From the NCBI GenBank assembly GCA_016900015.1, contig JACJJM010000007.1, forward strand, positions 60,637 through 124,636: DNA of 64,000 nucleotides. The letters run 5' to 3'. Source of the stretch: Phocaeicola coprophilus (lineage in GTDB: Bacteria; Bacteroidota; Bacteroidia; Bacteroidales; Bacteroidaceae). A program made the position numbers and the translations under genes. Below, piece by piece: positions 55,263-64,000 of the stretch. The notes under the pieces were generated by a model. That model worked only from the letters and a program-made list of their open reading frames with translations. It ran no database searches and had not been told where the DNA came from. Numbering within the stretch: position 1 is the stretch's first letter; each line of letters starts with the position of its first letter.

Positions 55263-56944
55263 CCTGACTTTGACAATGCGTCACCCTACCCGAGTATGTC
55301 TTGTTCAAGTGCTTCCAACAATGGCTTGATGGCTTCCTGCTGCGGTGTTGTGTACAGTGTTTCGGTATATGCCATTCCGTTTGGCAGCCTTATCCTGAGC
55401 GTCGTTATTGTCTTTGCGATTTCAAGAACCTTGTCAACGCTCATCTTCATGTCAAGTCCCCTGATGACCCGTTCAAGTTCCTTGTACACCTTGTAGGCGA
55501 CAAAGCAGATGCAGATATGGGCCTCGATGCGTTTCTTCGTAAAGTGGAACACCGGACGCATCTCAAGCGTGCCCTTGCCGATGCGGAAAGCCCTCTCAAC
55601 CACCCAAAGACCATGATATTGTGATATGACCTCTTCTCCAGGCAGATCCGTATTCGTAATATAACCCTTCAGTCCATCCCAGAGACTGTCCTCCGCAATC
55701 TTCTCCTCATTGATGTTTACGGTTATGTCCCTGCTGATATCGAGGAACTTGTTGTAGCCGCGCCTGTTGACGTTCTCCTTGGTCAGAGTTCCTTTAGCAT
55801 AAGCTTTGCGGAGTCTCTCGACTCCCTTGTCGCGGTTCCGTGAGTTTTTCTTCGCCATTGCTTCCAAGCAGCTCACAATCAGCCTTTTGCCGTTATTCCT
55901 GCGGCATTCAACAATGTTCTCGTCCGTCTTGTCAACAGCAAGGATCCAGTCTTTAATATCCGCTGACTCGTTCCGTATTCTCGCCCCGAGAATGTACCGG
56001 TAGCCTGCGGATTCCAGCAGTTCCACATTCTTTGTGCTCATGAGTCCCGAATCGGCCACGACGATGAAGTCTGTCAGCCTGAACCGCTGGACAAAGTCAT
56101 CGATTATGGGTATCATCGTGCGCCCTTCATACTGGCTGCCGTTGAAGATGGAGTAGGACATAGGGTAGCCGTCCTCACTCACCAGCAAGCCGAGGACTAT
56201 CTGCGACTCGGCCGTCTTGCCGTCCTTTGAGAAGCCGGCCTGACGAAGAACATCGTCCGGCTGCGGCGCAGACTCGAAGTAGAGTGTGGTCACATCGTAG
56301 AAGACGATCCCGATCCGGCCTCCGAGAATCCGCATCGTGTGCCCCACGCTTATCTGATGGACTCTCTCCCGTTGCGTGTTGTACAGCTTGTCCATATAGC
56401 GGTAGATGCTGTGCAGCCGCACGTCCTCGTCGAAGCAGGACTTCAGATACTCCACCGTCGCAACCTTACTCTGCGGCTGGCACACCCTCGCTATGATCAG
56501 ATGGTGCAGGATGCTGTCCTCGATGGCCCCGAAGCCGATGCTGTCATTTATGTGGCCGAGGATAACCTGAGACATGTTCTGGAGCGTCCTCTCGATGCGC
56601 GCGATGGTATTCCTCGCTTCCTGGAGCGCCTTCGCGCTCTCGTCAAAATCAAGCCTCTGCTGACCGGTATACTCGTCTATCCACTGGCAGGCCTTGACTT
56701 CAAGCCTGCCAATCTCGTCTGCATCTGACGACACCCCGACCGTCTTCAGCTCCCTGAACTTGCCGCCGCTCTTGTCTGTGACGACCACGCTCACTGTGCC
56801 GCTGCGCTTCTTCTTTTTGCGTACAAACATGCTCTAAAGATACACATTTCTAGCTTGCGTCACCCGCGCCACCACGACAAATTTTCAAAACTTCTGATTT
56901 TGACATAGTTACAACTAATAAGATTTTAGACTGTCAAAGTCTGG
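55263..56944. mobile_element. IS1634-family insertion sequence, complete
   Basis: A 1682-bp element. The left end CCTGACTTTGACA (55263-55275) and the right end TGTCAAAGTCTGG (56932-56944) are inverted repeats of 13 bp with one mismatch. One transposase gene fills most of it. It is flanked by a 23-bp direct repeat. IS1634 of Mycoplasma mycoides is known for unusually long, variable target duplications, so the 23-bp repeat fits the family. Confidence 0.88.
55286..56830 (-). CDS. IS1634-family transposase
   Basis: A 514-residue DDE transposase. The catalytic residues are visible: Asp179 in VFYDVTTLYFES, Asp260 in VVADSGLMS and Glu413 in WVVERAFRIGKGTLEMRP. The conserved block GYPMSYSIFNGSQYEG precedes the second Asp. 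Length and motifs agree with IS1634-type members of the IS4 superfamily. The frame is uninterrupted and the start at 56830 gives a basic N-terminus, so the element may still be active. The base composition of the gene differs little from its neighbours. Confidence 0.92.
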   Translation of the reverse strand: MFVRKKKKRSGTVSVVVTDKSGGKFRELKTVGVSSDADEIGRLEVKACQWIDEYTGQQRLDFDESAKALQEARNTIARIERTLQNMSQVILGHINDSIGFGAIEDSILHHLIIARVCQPQSKVATVEYLKSCFDEDVRLHSIYRYMDKLYNTQRERVHQISVGHTMRILGGRIGIVFYDVTTLYFESAPQPDDVLRQAGFSKDGKTAESQIVLGLLVSEDGYPMSYSIFNGSQYEGRTMIPIIDDFVQRFRLTDFIVVADSGLMSTKNVELLESAGYRYILGARIRNESADIKDWILAVDKTDENIVECRRNNGKRLIVSCLEAMAKKNSRNRDKGVERLRKAYAKGTLTKENVNRRGYNKFLDISRDITVNINEEKIAEDSLWDGLKGYITNTDLPGEEVISQYHGLWVVERAFRIGKGTLEMRPVFHFTKKRIEAHICICFVAYKVYKELERVIRGLDMKMSVDKVLEIAKTITTLRIRLPNGMAYTETLYTTPQQEAIKPLLEALEQDILG

Positions 56945-56967
56945 AATCTTAAAGCAATAAGCTATTT
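56945..56967 (+). repeat. Right copy of the 23-bp target duplication of the IS
   Basis: It matches 55240-55262 with one difference. It includes the last codon and the stop (56962-56964) of the metallophosphoesterase gene, so the insertion happened at the end of that gene and left it intact. Confidence 0.8.
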
Positions 56968-58368
56968 GAGTTTAATATCCTGCGTATAGACTTCTCCAAA
57001 ACGATTCGTAACCTCAATCTTTACAACACGAGTATTAGGGGATGGCTTAGCCCTGAACAAGTGCTCTGTGCGATACATATTTACACGTCCAGATTTTACA
57101 TAATCCTGATCAAGGTCGATAAATTGTTCCATCGAGCCCTTCAAAACTTCATCCTCATACCAGTTTATCTGATAAGTCGAATCCCAATCCCACACGTTAG
57201 CAACCACATATTCGGCCTGCGACTCAAACTGCCCAGGCTTATAAACTTTGAATTGATAATTAATATCATGACCTGTCGGTTTAAAATGCCAAGTCACGTC
57301 GTTACCATCAACCTCTACACACATATATCCGTTAGGGGTACCACAACGGCTGGTATCGCCCACCCAATGGAAACCACACACAGCTCCCACATTGTGTTCA
57401 TAAATATTATCTGCCATTATCACATTTTTATGATAGTGTGTATGACCGGAAAAAACGTGCACATTATAATCTTTCAACAGATTAAAAACTTCCTTGTCCG
57501 CATCATTTTCCAATACTTTGAAAAGGGGAGCATGCACGTTCAGAAAAATCGTACTTCCCGGTTTCACATAGCTAAGGTCTTTACGCAACCATTCAATCTG
57601 TTCCGGCGTGAATCGAACATTATATTTCTTGTGACCCATATAATCAATGTCCTTCATACAAACGACATGTATGTCACCTAAATTGAGAGAATAATCCGTA
57701 GGCCCATAGTAATCCTCATACGTATGCTCGGCATATTTCTTCGACACATTGCCTACACGACTAAGTGCCTCATATTTCAAGTCAAAATCATGATTACCAA
57801 TAACATGCATCAAGGAAATACCCCAAGAAGCTACCGCGCTAGTATATAACGGATACAGATGGAGTGCATCGCTTACGATATCTCCCTCAACAAAGCCATA
57901 AACATCACCCTTCAACTGAGCAACAAAAGCCTTAACATCGGGAACCGTCTCCGTAAAAAAACGAACAAAATGGAAATCATTCTTCGGCTGAGGATCAGAA
58001 AAGACCATATATGTAAATTGCTTGTCAACCGAAGTCCTCTTTTTCAATTTAAAATCATAGCCACCGTTATTTTTCCTATTTATTGGCAAATAGAAACGAA
58101 AAAGATTCTGCTCGTTAACTGGCAATTCGTAAGCTGCCGGCACGCTGATGCGCACAAAATTACACTTGTCGGTATCCGTATTGAGCGTGTACATACCATA
58201 TGCATCGGTAGTCGTAAAATTAATACCGTCGTTCACTACTACATTGGCTATCGGACGGTTCTGCTCATCGGTGATTTTACCCTGAATAATAAACGAATCA
58301 CTCTGCTGACCGGCCATTGCAAGCAAGGCACTCAGCCAACACAAAAGAAAGAGTTCAATTTTTTTCAT
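56962..58368 (-). CDS. Calcineurin-like metallophosphoesterase, secreted
   Basis: A 468-residue protein with a signal peptide (1-20). An N-terminal carboxypeptidase-like beta domain at about 25-110 (IIQGKITDEQNRPIANVVV) is followed by a metallophosphoesterase domain at about 117-345. The metal ligands are visible: Asp125 (FSDPQ), Asp163 (GDIVSD), Asn192-His193 (GNHD), His279 and His309/His311 (SGHTHYH). A C-terminal beta domain completes the MetallophosN/C architecture. It is the last gene of locus D. Inference: removal of phosphate from a ligand before or after uptake. The substrate is unknown. Confidence 0.9.
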   Translation of the reverse strand: MKKIELFLLCWLSALLAMAGQQSDSFIIQGKITDEQNRPIANVVVNDGINFTTTDAYGMYTLNTDTDKCNFVRISVPAAYELPVNEQNLFRFYLPINRKNNGGYDFKLKKRTSVDKQFTYMVFSDPQPKNDFHFVRFFTETVPDVKAFVAQLKGDVYGFVEGDIVSDALHLYPLYTSAVASWGISLMHVIGNHDFDLKYEALSRVGNVSKKYAEHTYEDYYGPTDYSLNLGDIHVVCMKDIDYMGHKKYNVRFTPEQIEWLRKDLSYVKPGSTIFLNVHAPLFKVLENDADKEVFNLLKDYNVHVFSGHTHYHKNVIMADNIYEHNVGAVCGFHWVGDTSRCGTPNGYMCVEVDGNDVTWHFKPTGHDINYQFKVYKPGQFESQAEYVVANVWDWDSTYQINWYEDEVLKGSMEQFIDLDQDYVKSGRVNMYRTEHLFRAKPSPNTRVVKIEVTNRFGEVYTQDIKLK

Positions 58369-58403
58369 AACGTCGAATTAAAAAAATAAAGGTTTATCGT
58401 TTT

Positions 58404-58961
58404 TTACGCTTTTACTAGTTTGATATGTTCAAAAAAGTCAAGCAAAGCCTCATTGTCCTTGAGACTTCCGACTTTTCTTTCCAGTTCTGCCGTGTCGTTT
58501 TCATAATAGATGGCATTCGCACAATCTAATACATGGCAAAGCAAAGCCGAAGCCTCTTTTTTTCCCAACTTCTTCTTCTTTACACTTTTAATGATATACT
58601 TGTTCAACCTTCTTACCGCATGATAAATGGCCGGTTTTTCAAACTCAACTATCGTATTCGATAAACCGACTTCCTGCTCATAGGTACGGGTATAGATGCT
58701 TTGAAACATATTCCATTTGGTCGCACAGGGTTCGCCTAGGTAATGATGACTCTTAAAAACCGATTTGTATGATGTGTCATCATACATAGTAAACACATAG
58801 TAATAAGATACATCGTCAGTTGTCATCAACGATGAAGGAACTGTAGCAGTAACTTCAGTCTCCGGCTCGCGGTCTAAAGTTTGTGCCCCTAGCATAACTG
58901 GACTCAGAAGTCCAACGTATACAATAAATGTGATTCTTCTTAACATCATCTTTTCTGCCAT
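58404..58961 (-). CDS. Secreted protein of unknown function (locus D)
   Basis: A 185-residue protein with a signal-like N-terminus (hydrophobic segment ending MLGAQ). The start at 58961 overlaps the susD stop by 16 bp; a Met at 58949 is also possible and would give a shorter overlap. The mature part is mixed, with a basic helix IIKSVKKKKLGKKEAS in the middle. No family is recognised. Tight coupling to susD and to the phosphoesterase gene (35-bp gap) implies a role in the locus D system. Confidence 0.7.
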   Translation of the reverse strand: MAEKMMLRRITFIVYVGLLSPVMLGAQTLDREPETEVTATVPSSLMTTDDVSYYYVFTMYDDTSYKSVFKSHHYLGEPCATKWNMFQSIYTRTYEQEVGLSNTIVEFEKPAIYHAVRRLNKYIIKSVKKKKLGKKEASALLCHVLDCANAIYYENDTAELERKVGSLKDNEALLDFFEHIKLVKA

Positions 58962-60376
58962 ATAAGTTTAATAGTCAAATCGTCTCCTCCCATAGATGCC
59001 TTTGCAGCCTGATAATTGTCCGGATTGGTACGTTGCAGAATGGCCGGATATTTGAACCGACGAGGGATATCCTGATTCTCCGGAATACCCTCTCCTTTCG
59101 GAATAGCGGGCATACCTATGCGATTATATTCAAACCATTGCTGAAAATCACAAAAGTACAACGCAAAATATTTCTGCTCCATAATACGCTCCAAACTACC
59201 ATCATAAGCGGCAGCCGGATTATCAAAGTAGTCTTCAGGAAATTCACCTCCCCATTGTTCAATAGAAGCTTGAACCCCATTCTCGTAAGCTTCCTGTGCA
59301 TCTATACCCGTAACAATTTGGCGCTGGGCCAATTCAGATTTAATCAATTCGACCTCAGCATACGACATCATAGGCAAATCCATCGGTGCCACAGCCATTG
59401 CCTTGTTTGGCGTACAAGGCTTACCTGCCGGTTGTACTGCAAATCCGGCCGGCCAACCATAATATTCGCCATTCTGATCTGAGACAAACAGCGGCAAACG
59501 CGGGTCGTTCCAACTTTGCAAAAGGTCAACCACAAAACTCGACATTGCCTTATATGTAATGAAGTCACTAGCACGGGTCAATGGAGCTTCCTGTGGATAA
59601 ACGCCTGAGATTTCAAGCAAAGCGGCATCGTCATTGGACTCGAATATAGGGTAAACATCAGGGTTATTAATGATTTTATTAATCTCACCAGCAGCATCAT
59701 ACCCTTCAACATTAAGCATCTTCAGCAAGATGCGCAGACGTAAAGAGTTGCCGAATTTCTTCCATCTGAGAATGCCTTCTTCGTCAACCGTCTTATATAA
59801 CAAATCGCCCGATGTATTATATATCAAGGCCTTTGACATGTCAAACATCGAATTGGCCAGTTCCAGTTCTGACAGGATAGCGGTATAGACTTCAATCTGC
59901 CTGTCAAATGCCGGATAATACAACCCTTCACTACCCAAACAAGCCTCCTTCATGGGAATATCACCAAACGCGGAAGTCAAAATATCAAACATATAACTCT
60001 GCAATATTTTGGAAATGGCCTGATAATTAGGTTCATTAAGCGCCTCAGCTTCATTCTCCATAGCTTTGGCATTGTTGAGCCATTGATAATAGGTTTCCCA
60101 AACGCCGTCGCCTTCACTCTCTTTCACATACCACCAGCCTATACCGTTTATTTCACGGTAAGAGATTATATTGCCCATCAGTTCAAAGGTGAAATTATTA
60201 AACCGCTTCCAGCTATAAGAGGAAATATTGTATAGTATGGGATCGATAAACGAGCCAGGATTGGCTTCATTCAGACGAGTCGGATCAGAATTGAGTTCAT
60301 CAAAAGGCGTGCATGCTGTCAGCAACGAACCGACCAGCACACTCCCCCAAATCATGTTTCTAAAAAAAGTCTTCAT
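58946..60376 (-). CDS. SusD-like lipoprotein, divergent subfamily (locus D)
   Basis: A 476-residue lipoprotein from the start MKTFFRNM at 60376 (lipobox LTAC); the frame is open further upstream into susC. The opening CTPFDELNSDPTRLNEANPG and the ILQSYMFDILTSAFGDIPM segment are typical of the SusD-like_2 subfamily, not of the SusD proteins of loci A-C. It pairs with the SusC encoded 13 bp upstream. Confidence 0.9.
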   Translation of the reverse strand: MKTFFRNMIWGSVLVGSLLTACTPFDELNSDPTRLNEANPGSFIDPILYNISSYSWKRFNNFTFELMGNIISYREINGIGWWYVKESEGDGVWETYYQWLNNAKAMENEAEALNEPNYQAISKILQSYMFDILTSAFGDIPMKEACLGSEGLYYPAFDRQIEVYTAILSELELANSMFDMSKALIYNTSGDLLYKTVDEEGILRWKKFGNSLRLRILLKMLNVEGYDAAGEINKIINNPDVYPIFESNDDAALLEISGVYPQEAPLTRASDFITYKAMSSFVVDLLQSWNDPRLPLFVSDQNGEYYGWPAGFAVQPAGKPCTPNKAMAVAPMDLPMMSYAEVELIKSELAQRQIVTGIDAQEAYENGVQASIEQWGGEFPEDYFDNPAAAYDGSLERIMEQKYFALYFCDFQQWFEYNRIGMPAIPKGEGIPENQDIPRRFKYPAILQRTNPDNYQAAKASMGGDDLTIKLIWQKR

Positions 60377-60389
60377 ATATGAATTGTTT

Positions 60390-63300
60390 TTAGATATTAA
60401 CGTTAATACTAACACCGTAAGAACGCGCTGTAGGCAACGTGCCACCTTCGATGCCAGGAATAATATTAGAGCCATTCAATGCAGCCGTTTCCGGGTCATA
60501 TATTGGAAAATCTGTAAAGCAGAACAGATTCCGCCCATACACAGCTATGGAAGCTTTGCCCAACGGAGTCTTCTTCAACAGATGCTGCGGGAAATCGTAT
60601 TGTAAGCGCAACTCACGAAGCTTGAAGTAAGTGGCATCGAGCATGTTCGTCTCGACATTCTTTTGGTCATAGTATTCACCGTAGTATATCTGCGCGCTGA
60701 CCACTTTCGTGTTGGGACTGTATGTTCCATCCGGATTTTCTACCACTCCCGGAGCTATAATATACGTGCCATCTAACGGTGTCAATCCAGCTTCGGCTAT
60801 ACGAGGATCATCCTTAGACATATAAAGCGGTGTACCTGGCAAACGTCCATTCAACGTCGCATTGCTCTTTCCCTGTATACCCATACGGGCATTCGTCATG
60901 GAATAAATCTTGCCGCCGACCTGACCGTCTATCAGAACGCTCAAGGTGATATTCTTGTATTTGAACTCGTTGTACCATCCGCCTTTCCATCTAGGATAGG
61001 CACATCCTACATACTCTATATCATCCGTCATAACGGGCAATCCCGATGCGTTAATTATCATCTGCCCGTCGGGAGCGCGCTTCAATTTGTATCCCCAAAT
61101 ATCACCCACAGTACCGCCCACACGGCCTATGATAGAAGCACCCGCAACCTCGCTAATGACCTGATTCTCATCAGCTCCTTCAGCAAGTGAAAGGATTTTG
61201 TTCTTGTTCTTCGACCAATTGATGCGGCTTACCCACTGAAAATCATGGGTTAGTACGGGCATCGTACTCAACTCGACCTCAAAACCCATATTGCTCACCG
61301 TACCCGAGTTGATGGTTGCGCGGGTATATCCCGTCGTGGGATCCATCAGGCCGTCTAGAATTTGATTTCGCGTCTCATTGTAATAAAACGCAAAATCCAA
61401 GCCAATCCGGTTTTTAAACATACGAATATCAAAGCCAGCCTCATAGTTTGTAGAAATCTCAGGCTTTAATCCGGCATTAAACAGTGTTTTTGGTAATTTG
61501 ACAGAACCAGGGAAGTCCGTATTCTCATAGTATTCGGAGATTTTATAGGGATTGGTATCGTTGCCGACCTGAGCCCACGACAGGCGGAGCTTGAGCATGT
61601 CGACAAATTGTGGCATCTTCATCCATTCGTCCATCATGACGCTCAACGACACGGACGGATAGAAGAACGAATTGTTATCCTTTGGAAGAGTCGACGACCA
61701 ATCGTTTCGGCCCGTGATGTCAAGAAACAGCTTATTGCGATAGGCCAGATTGGCCGTGAAATAGAGGCTATTGACGGCCTTGTTGTCCAGCCGCTGATTG
61801 TATTCCAACGCCGATATCGCGTTGGCCAGCTTGTAAACGCCCGGCGTAATCAGCCCGTTGGCTATGTCGGACAACATATCGATTTTCGAGACCATCATGT
61901 TGCCGCCCACTGCTGCATTGAGGGTTAATCCGTTCATGAAGCTGTTATGATAGGTCAGCAAGACATCGCTGTTCAACTCGTAATCGAATATGTTCTGCTT
62001 CTTGTAATACCCCTTGGCATAAACTGCATCGTTATAAGGGCGATGTTGCTCGCGCAAGTCCATGTTCATCTGCAAAGCCGAGCGCACCATGAAATCGAAA
62101 TGACTGCTAAGCTGCAAGTTAGCTTGCACCATGGAGACCGTAGAATGTTTCTCGCTGGGATTGACGGCTTCATACAGGGTGACGTAGGGGTTGTTGAACT
62201 TCTTGCTGAAGGGCAAGAGCTGGGTTACATTTTCCTCTCCCCTCACCCATTTGTCCTTGTACCAATTCAGGTCGATATTGGGATTCTGGTAAATCAGAAA
62301 ATACGAGATAGCATTCGCGCTGTAGCCCACAGCCGGCAGATTGTCGCTCGAACGATAGGAATAGCTGGTGCGGAAGTTGACCGTCAGCAGGCGCGACACG
62401 CGTTGCTGCCCCGACACGGTAGCCGTCACCCGTTCAAAACCCGTATTGGGCAAAATCCAATTGTTTTTGGCGTAAGTGATAGAAGCCCGCATCGAACCCC
62501 GGTCGGTCTTGCCTGCTATGGCCAACGTGTTGCTGGTGGTGAAGCCGGTGCGGAACAGACCTTTGCGGTTGTTCGGATAGGCGCGCCACAGGGTGGGCGC
62601 ATCGGCCCGCCCTTGCTTGGCGGGGTCATACTGATAGTACGACTGGCCTTCAAACCGAGGGCCGTAGGCGCTGCTCGTGCCGCTCGTGCCGCTGTAACTG
62701 CCGTCGGGCGCGGCATCGTAAGAATAATACAACTGCCCGGCATAAGGAGTGCCCTCGGGGCCGACGTTCGTAGCCTGGCCCTGACCAAACTCATACTGCC
62801 ATTCGGGCCACATCATGACATCTTCCACGCTGGTATCGGACATAAAGCTGACGCCCAAGCGATTGCTCTGCTCGCTGCCGTTTTTCGTGGTAATCATAAT
62901 GACACCGTTGGCCGCCCGCGAACCGTAGAGCGCAGTGGCGCTAGCGCCCTTCAACACCTGTACACTTTCAATGTCATCGGGATTAATATCGGAAAAACCA
63001 TTACCATAATCAACAGATACTTCCGACGTACCAGCAGCGGTGCTTCCGCTATTTATCTGCGGCGTACTCATTGGAACGCCATCAACTACAATCAACGCGT
63101 TGTTTCCTCCCTGATTAAGCGACACATCGCCACGCAAGGAAATGCGTGTAGAACCAAGCGGACCGGCCGAATTGCTAATGCTCAACCCGGCCACCTTGCC
63201 GGCCAGACCTTGCGACCAGTTAGTCCCCATGGCCCGCGTAATGTCGTCGCTCTCCAACTTGCTCGTGGCATAGCCCAGTCCACGCTCGCTGCGCTTGATT

Positions 63301-63671
63301 CCCAAAGCGGTCACCACCACGTCATTAAGTTCCACATCCTGCTCTTCCAAAGTGAGAACCCAATCATCCTGCCGCTTGACATCGAAAGGAAAACTCTTCG
63401 ACTCATAACCCAAATGGGTGACGGTAATGCGGTCAGTCTTTGTCAGGGTGCGCGCGCTGTTGAGCACAAACGCTCCGTCCAAATCGGTAATAGTCTTCAC
63501 ATTTGTCCCGTTCAACCGGACGGTAGCACCAATAACCGGCAGATTGTCCTTGTCTATTACCTTACCTCGGACAACCGTTTGTGCCTCTATGCTCATCCAA
63601 GCCATGCCGAAAAAGGTGAAACAACATAAAATTCTGTTGAAAGAATAACTGTTTAACATACAAATATTCAT
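60390..63671 (-). CDS. SusC-family TonB-dependent receptor without STN domain (locus D)
   Basis: A 1093-residue transporter from the start MNICMLNS at 63671 (a Met at 63659 is also possible). After the signal peptide comes directly the carboxypeptidase-like domain (VVRGKVIDKDNLPVIGATVRL), then the plug (ALIVVDGVPMS, VLKGASATALYGSRAANGVIMITTK) and the barrel. There is no STN domain, in contrast to loci B and C, so it should not signal to a FecR protein. A normal -7 element upstream agrees. It is the first gene of locus D. Confidence 0.95.
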   Translation of the reverse strand: MNICMLNSYSFNRILCCFTFFGMAWMSIEAQTVVRGKVIDKDNLPVIGATVRLNGTNVKTITDLDGAFVLNSARTLTKTDRITVTHLGYESKSFPFDVKRQDDWVLTLEEQDVELNDVVVTALGIKRSERGLGYATSKLESDDITRAMGTNWSQGLAGKVAGLSISNSAGPLGSTRISLRGDVSLNQGGNNALIVVDGVPMSTPQINSGSTAAGTSEVSVDYGNGFSDINPDDIESVQVLKGASATALYGSRAANGVIMITTKNGSEQSNRLGVSFMSDTSVEDVMMWPEWQYEFGQGQATNVGPEGTPYAGQLYYSYDAAPDGSYSGTSGTSSAYGPRFEGQSYYQYDPAKQGRADAPTLWRAYPNNRKGLFRTGFTTSNTLAIAGKTDRGSMRASITYAKNNWILPNTGFERVTATVSGQQRVSRLLTVNFRTSYSYRSSDNLPAVGYSANAISYFLIYQNPNIDLNWYKDKWVRGEENVTQLLPFSKKFNNPYVTLYEAVNPSEKHSTVSMVQANLQLSSHFDFMVRSALQMNMDLREQHRPYNDAVYAKGYYKKQNIFDYELNSDVLLTYHNSFMNGLTLNAAVGGNMMVSKIDMLSDIANGLITPGVYKLANAISALEYNQRLDNKAVNSLYFTANLAYRNKLFLDITGRNDWSSTLPKDNNSFFYPSVSLSVMMDEWMKMPQFVDMLKLRLSWAQVGNDTNPYKISEYYENTDFPGSVKLPKTLFNAGLKPEISTNYEAGFDIRMFKNRIGLDFAFYYNETRNQILDGLMDPTTGYTRATINSGTVSNMGFEVELSTMPVLTHDFQWVSRINWSKNKNKILSLAEGADENQVISEVAGASIIGRVGGTVGDIWGYKLKRAPDGQMIINASGLPVMTDDIEYVGCAYPRWKGGWYNEFKYKNITLSVLIDGQVGGKIYSMTNARMGIQGKSNATLNGRLPGTPLYMSKDDPRIAEAGLTPLDGTYIIAPGVVENPDGTYSPNTKVVSAQIYYGEYYDQKNVETNMLDATYFKLRELRLQYDFPQHLLKKTPLGKASIAVYGRNLFCFTDFPIYDPETAALNGSNIIPGIEGGTLPTARSYGVSINVNI

Positions 63672-63691
63672 TTTGCTTTTTTTTAATAATG

Positions 63692-63699
63692 CAAAAGTA
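63692..63699 (-). promoter_or_regulatory. Promoter -7 element of locus D
   Basis: TACTTTTG on the minus strand fits TAnnTTTG, about 20 bp before the susC start. It suggests housekeeping-sigma control, unlike the ECF-type sites of loci B and C. Confidence 0.6.
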
Positions 63700-63833
63700 G
63701 AGGGCATAGATTTCTAATGTGTGACAATCCAATGAATAAAGGAAGGCATTTTTGAAACACTTGTTACTGCCGCTTTTTATTGATATGACAGAATGTGTGA
63801 ATCTGTTTTCTTCTCCCTCGTCGATAGAAAGTA

Positions 63834-63885
63834 AATGAAAAAAACACGATTATCCGCACTCCCGTGCACAGGAATCCGGATAATC
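63834..63885 (-). terminator. Terminator of a gene beyond the right edge
   Basis: GATTATCCG (63848-63856) pairs with CGGATAATC (63877-63885); on the minus strand a T run follows. It implies a minus-strand transcript that ends here and begins outside the window. Confidence 0.65.
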
Positions 63886-63984
63886 ATGCTTCAGCAGTCG
63901 GTGTTTCCGCGTAATCCTATTTCGGTTCATCCGACATTTCGCGTGATAGTTGTTAATTAACGAAGAAAACCGCTGAACAAATTG

Positions 63985-63992
63985 TATATTTG
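63985..63992 (+). promoter_or_regulatory. Promoter -7 element pointing out of the window
   Basis: TATATTTG on the plus strand fits TAnnTTTG; a plus-strand gene may begin just beyond 64000. Confidence 0.4.
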
Positions 63993-64000
63993 AATCACCA

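Noticed and set aside
61947..63629. 560-codon plus-strand frame opposite susC of locus D
   Set aside because: Shadow frame; the minus strand has complete SusC domains throughout.

Overview
The window looks like chromosome of a gut-type Bacteroidales bacterium; the genus cannot be fixed from sequence alone. The evidence is four SusC/SusD loci, two FecR anti-sigma genes and one ECF sigma gene, SusC proteins with an STN signalling domain, a T9SS-type C-terminal domain, Bacteroidetes-type LptD, LptE and SecG, and many promoters with the TAnnTTTG -7 element of this phylum.

Layout. 39-10950 (minus): locus A, a degraded SusC/SusD operon. It holds a 5'-truncated susC, susD, a DUF4843 lipoprotein, a frameshifted PKD-like lipoprotein, a BACON lipoprotein and a subtilisin-like protease. 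10951-12189: no gene, one repeat array. 12190-13059: metallo-beta-lactamase-fold lipoprotein. 13278-19548 (plus): branched-chain amino acid operon ilvD-ilvB-ilvN-acyl-ACP thioesterase-ilvC, preceded by a complete leader-peptide attenuator. 19662-28554: ribB, tRNA-Arg(CCG), asnA, ung, lptD (minus), an HD-domain gene (minus) and a GT51 transglycosylase with a long N-terminal extension. 28830-33485 (minus): a secreted unknown, a membrane zinc protease, fecR, an ECF sigma gene and an unknown. 33672-40943 (minus): locus B, an intact susC-susD-DUF4843-PKD-like operon. 41207-45590 (minus): an MFS transporter, then secG, a TPR-type gene, lptE and a sigma-54 activator. 45966-54422 (minus): locus C, fecR-susC-susD-DUF4843-PKD-like without its own sigma gene. 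54679-56967: a dead IS1595-like transposase and an intact IS1634-family element with 13-bp inverted ends and a 23-bp target duplication. 56962-63671 (minus): locus D, susC-susD-unknown-metallophosphoesterase.

How it works together. Loci A, B and C are paralogous outer-membrane uptake systems without glycosidases, so their ligand may not be a plain polysaccharide. B and C look controlled by ECF sigma factors: the same -35 GTACCC / -10 CGTA or CGTC pair lies upstream of susC-B, fecR-B and fecR-C. The ilv operon should be controlled by ribosome stalling at Ile, Leu and Val codons.

The main unexplained signal is a set of seven short intergenic arrays. In each, a short core recurs at exactly 23 bp (three arrays with palindromic cores) or 22 bp (four arrays with a pyrimidine-rich, mostly TCCTTTCCG-like core, the 30.0 kb copy being rearranged). 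Every array lies within about 200 bp downstream of a gene's stop codon.
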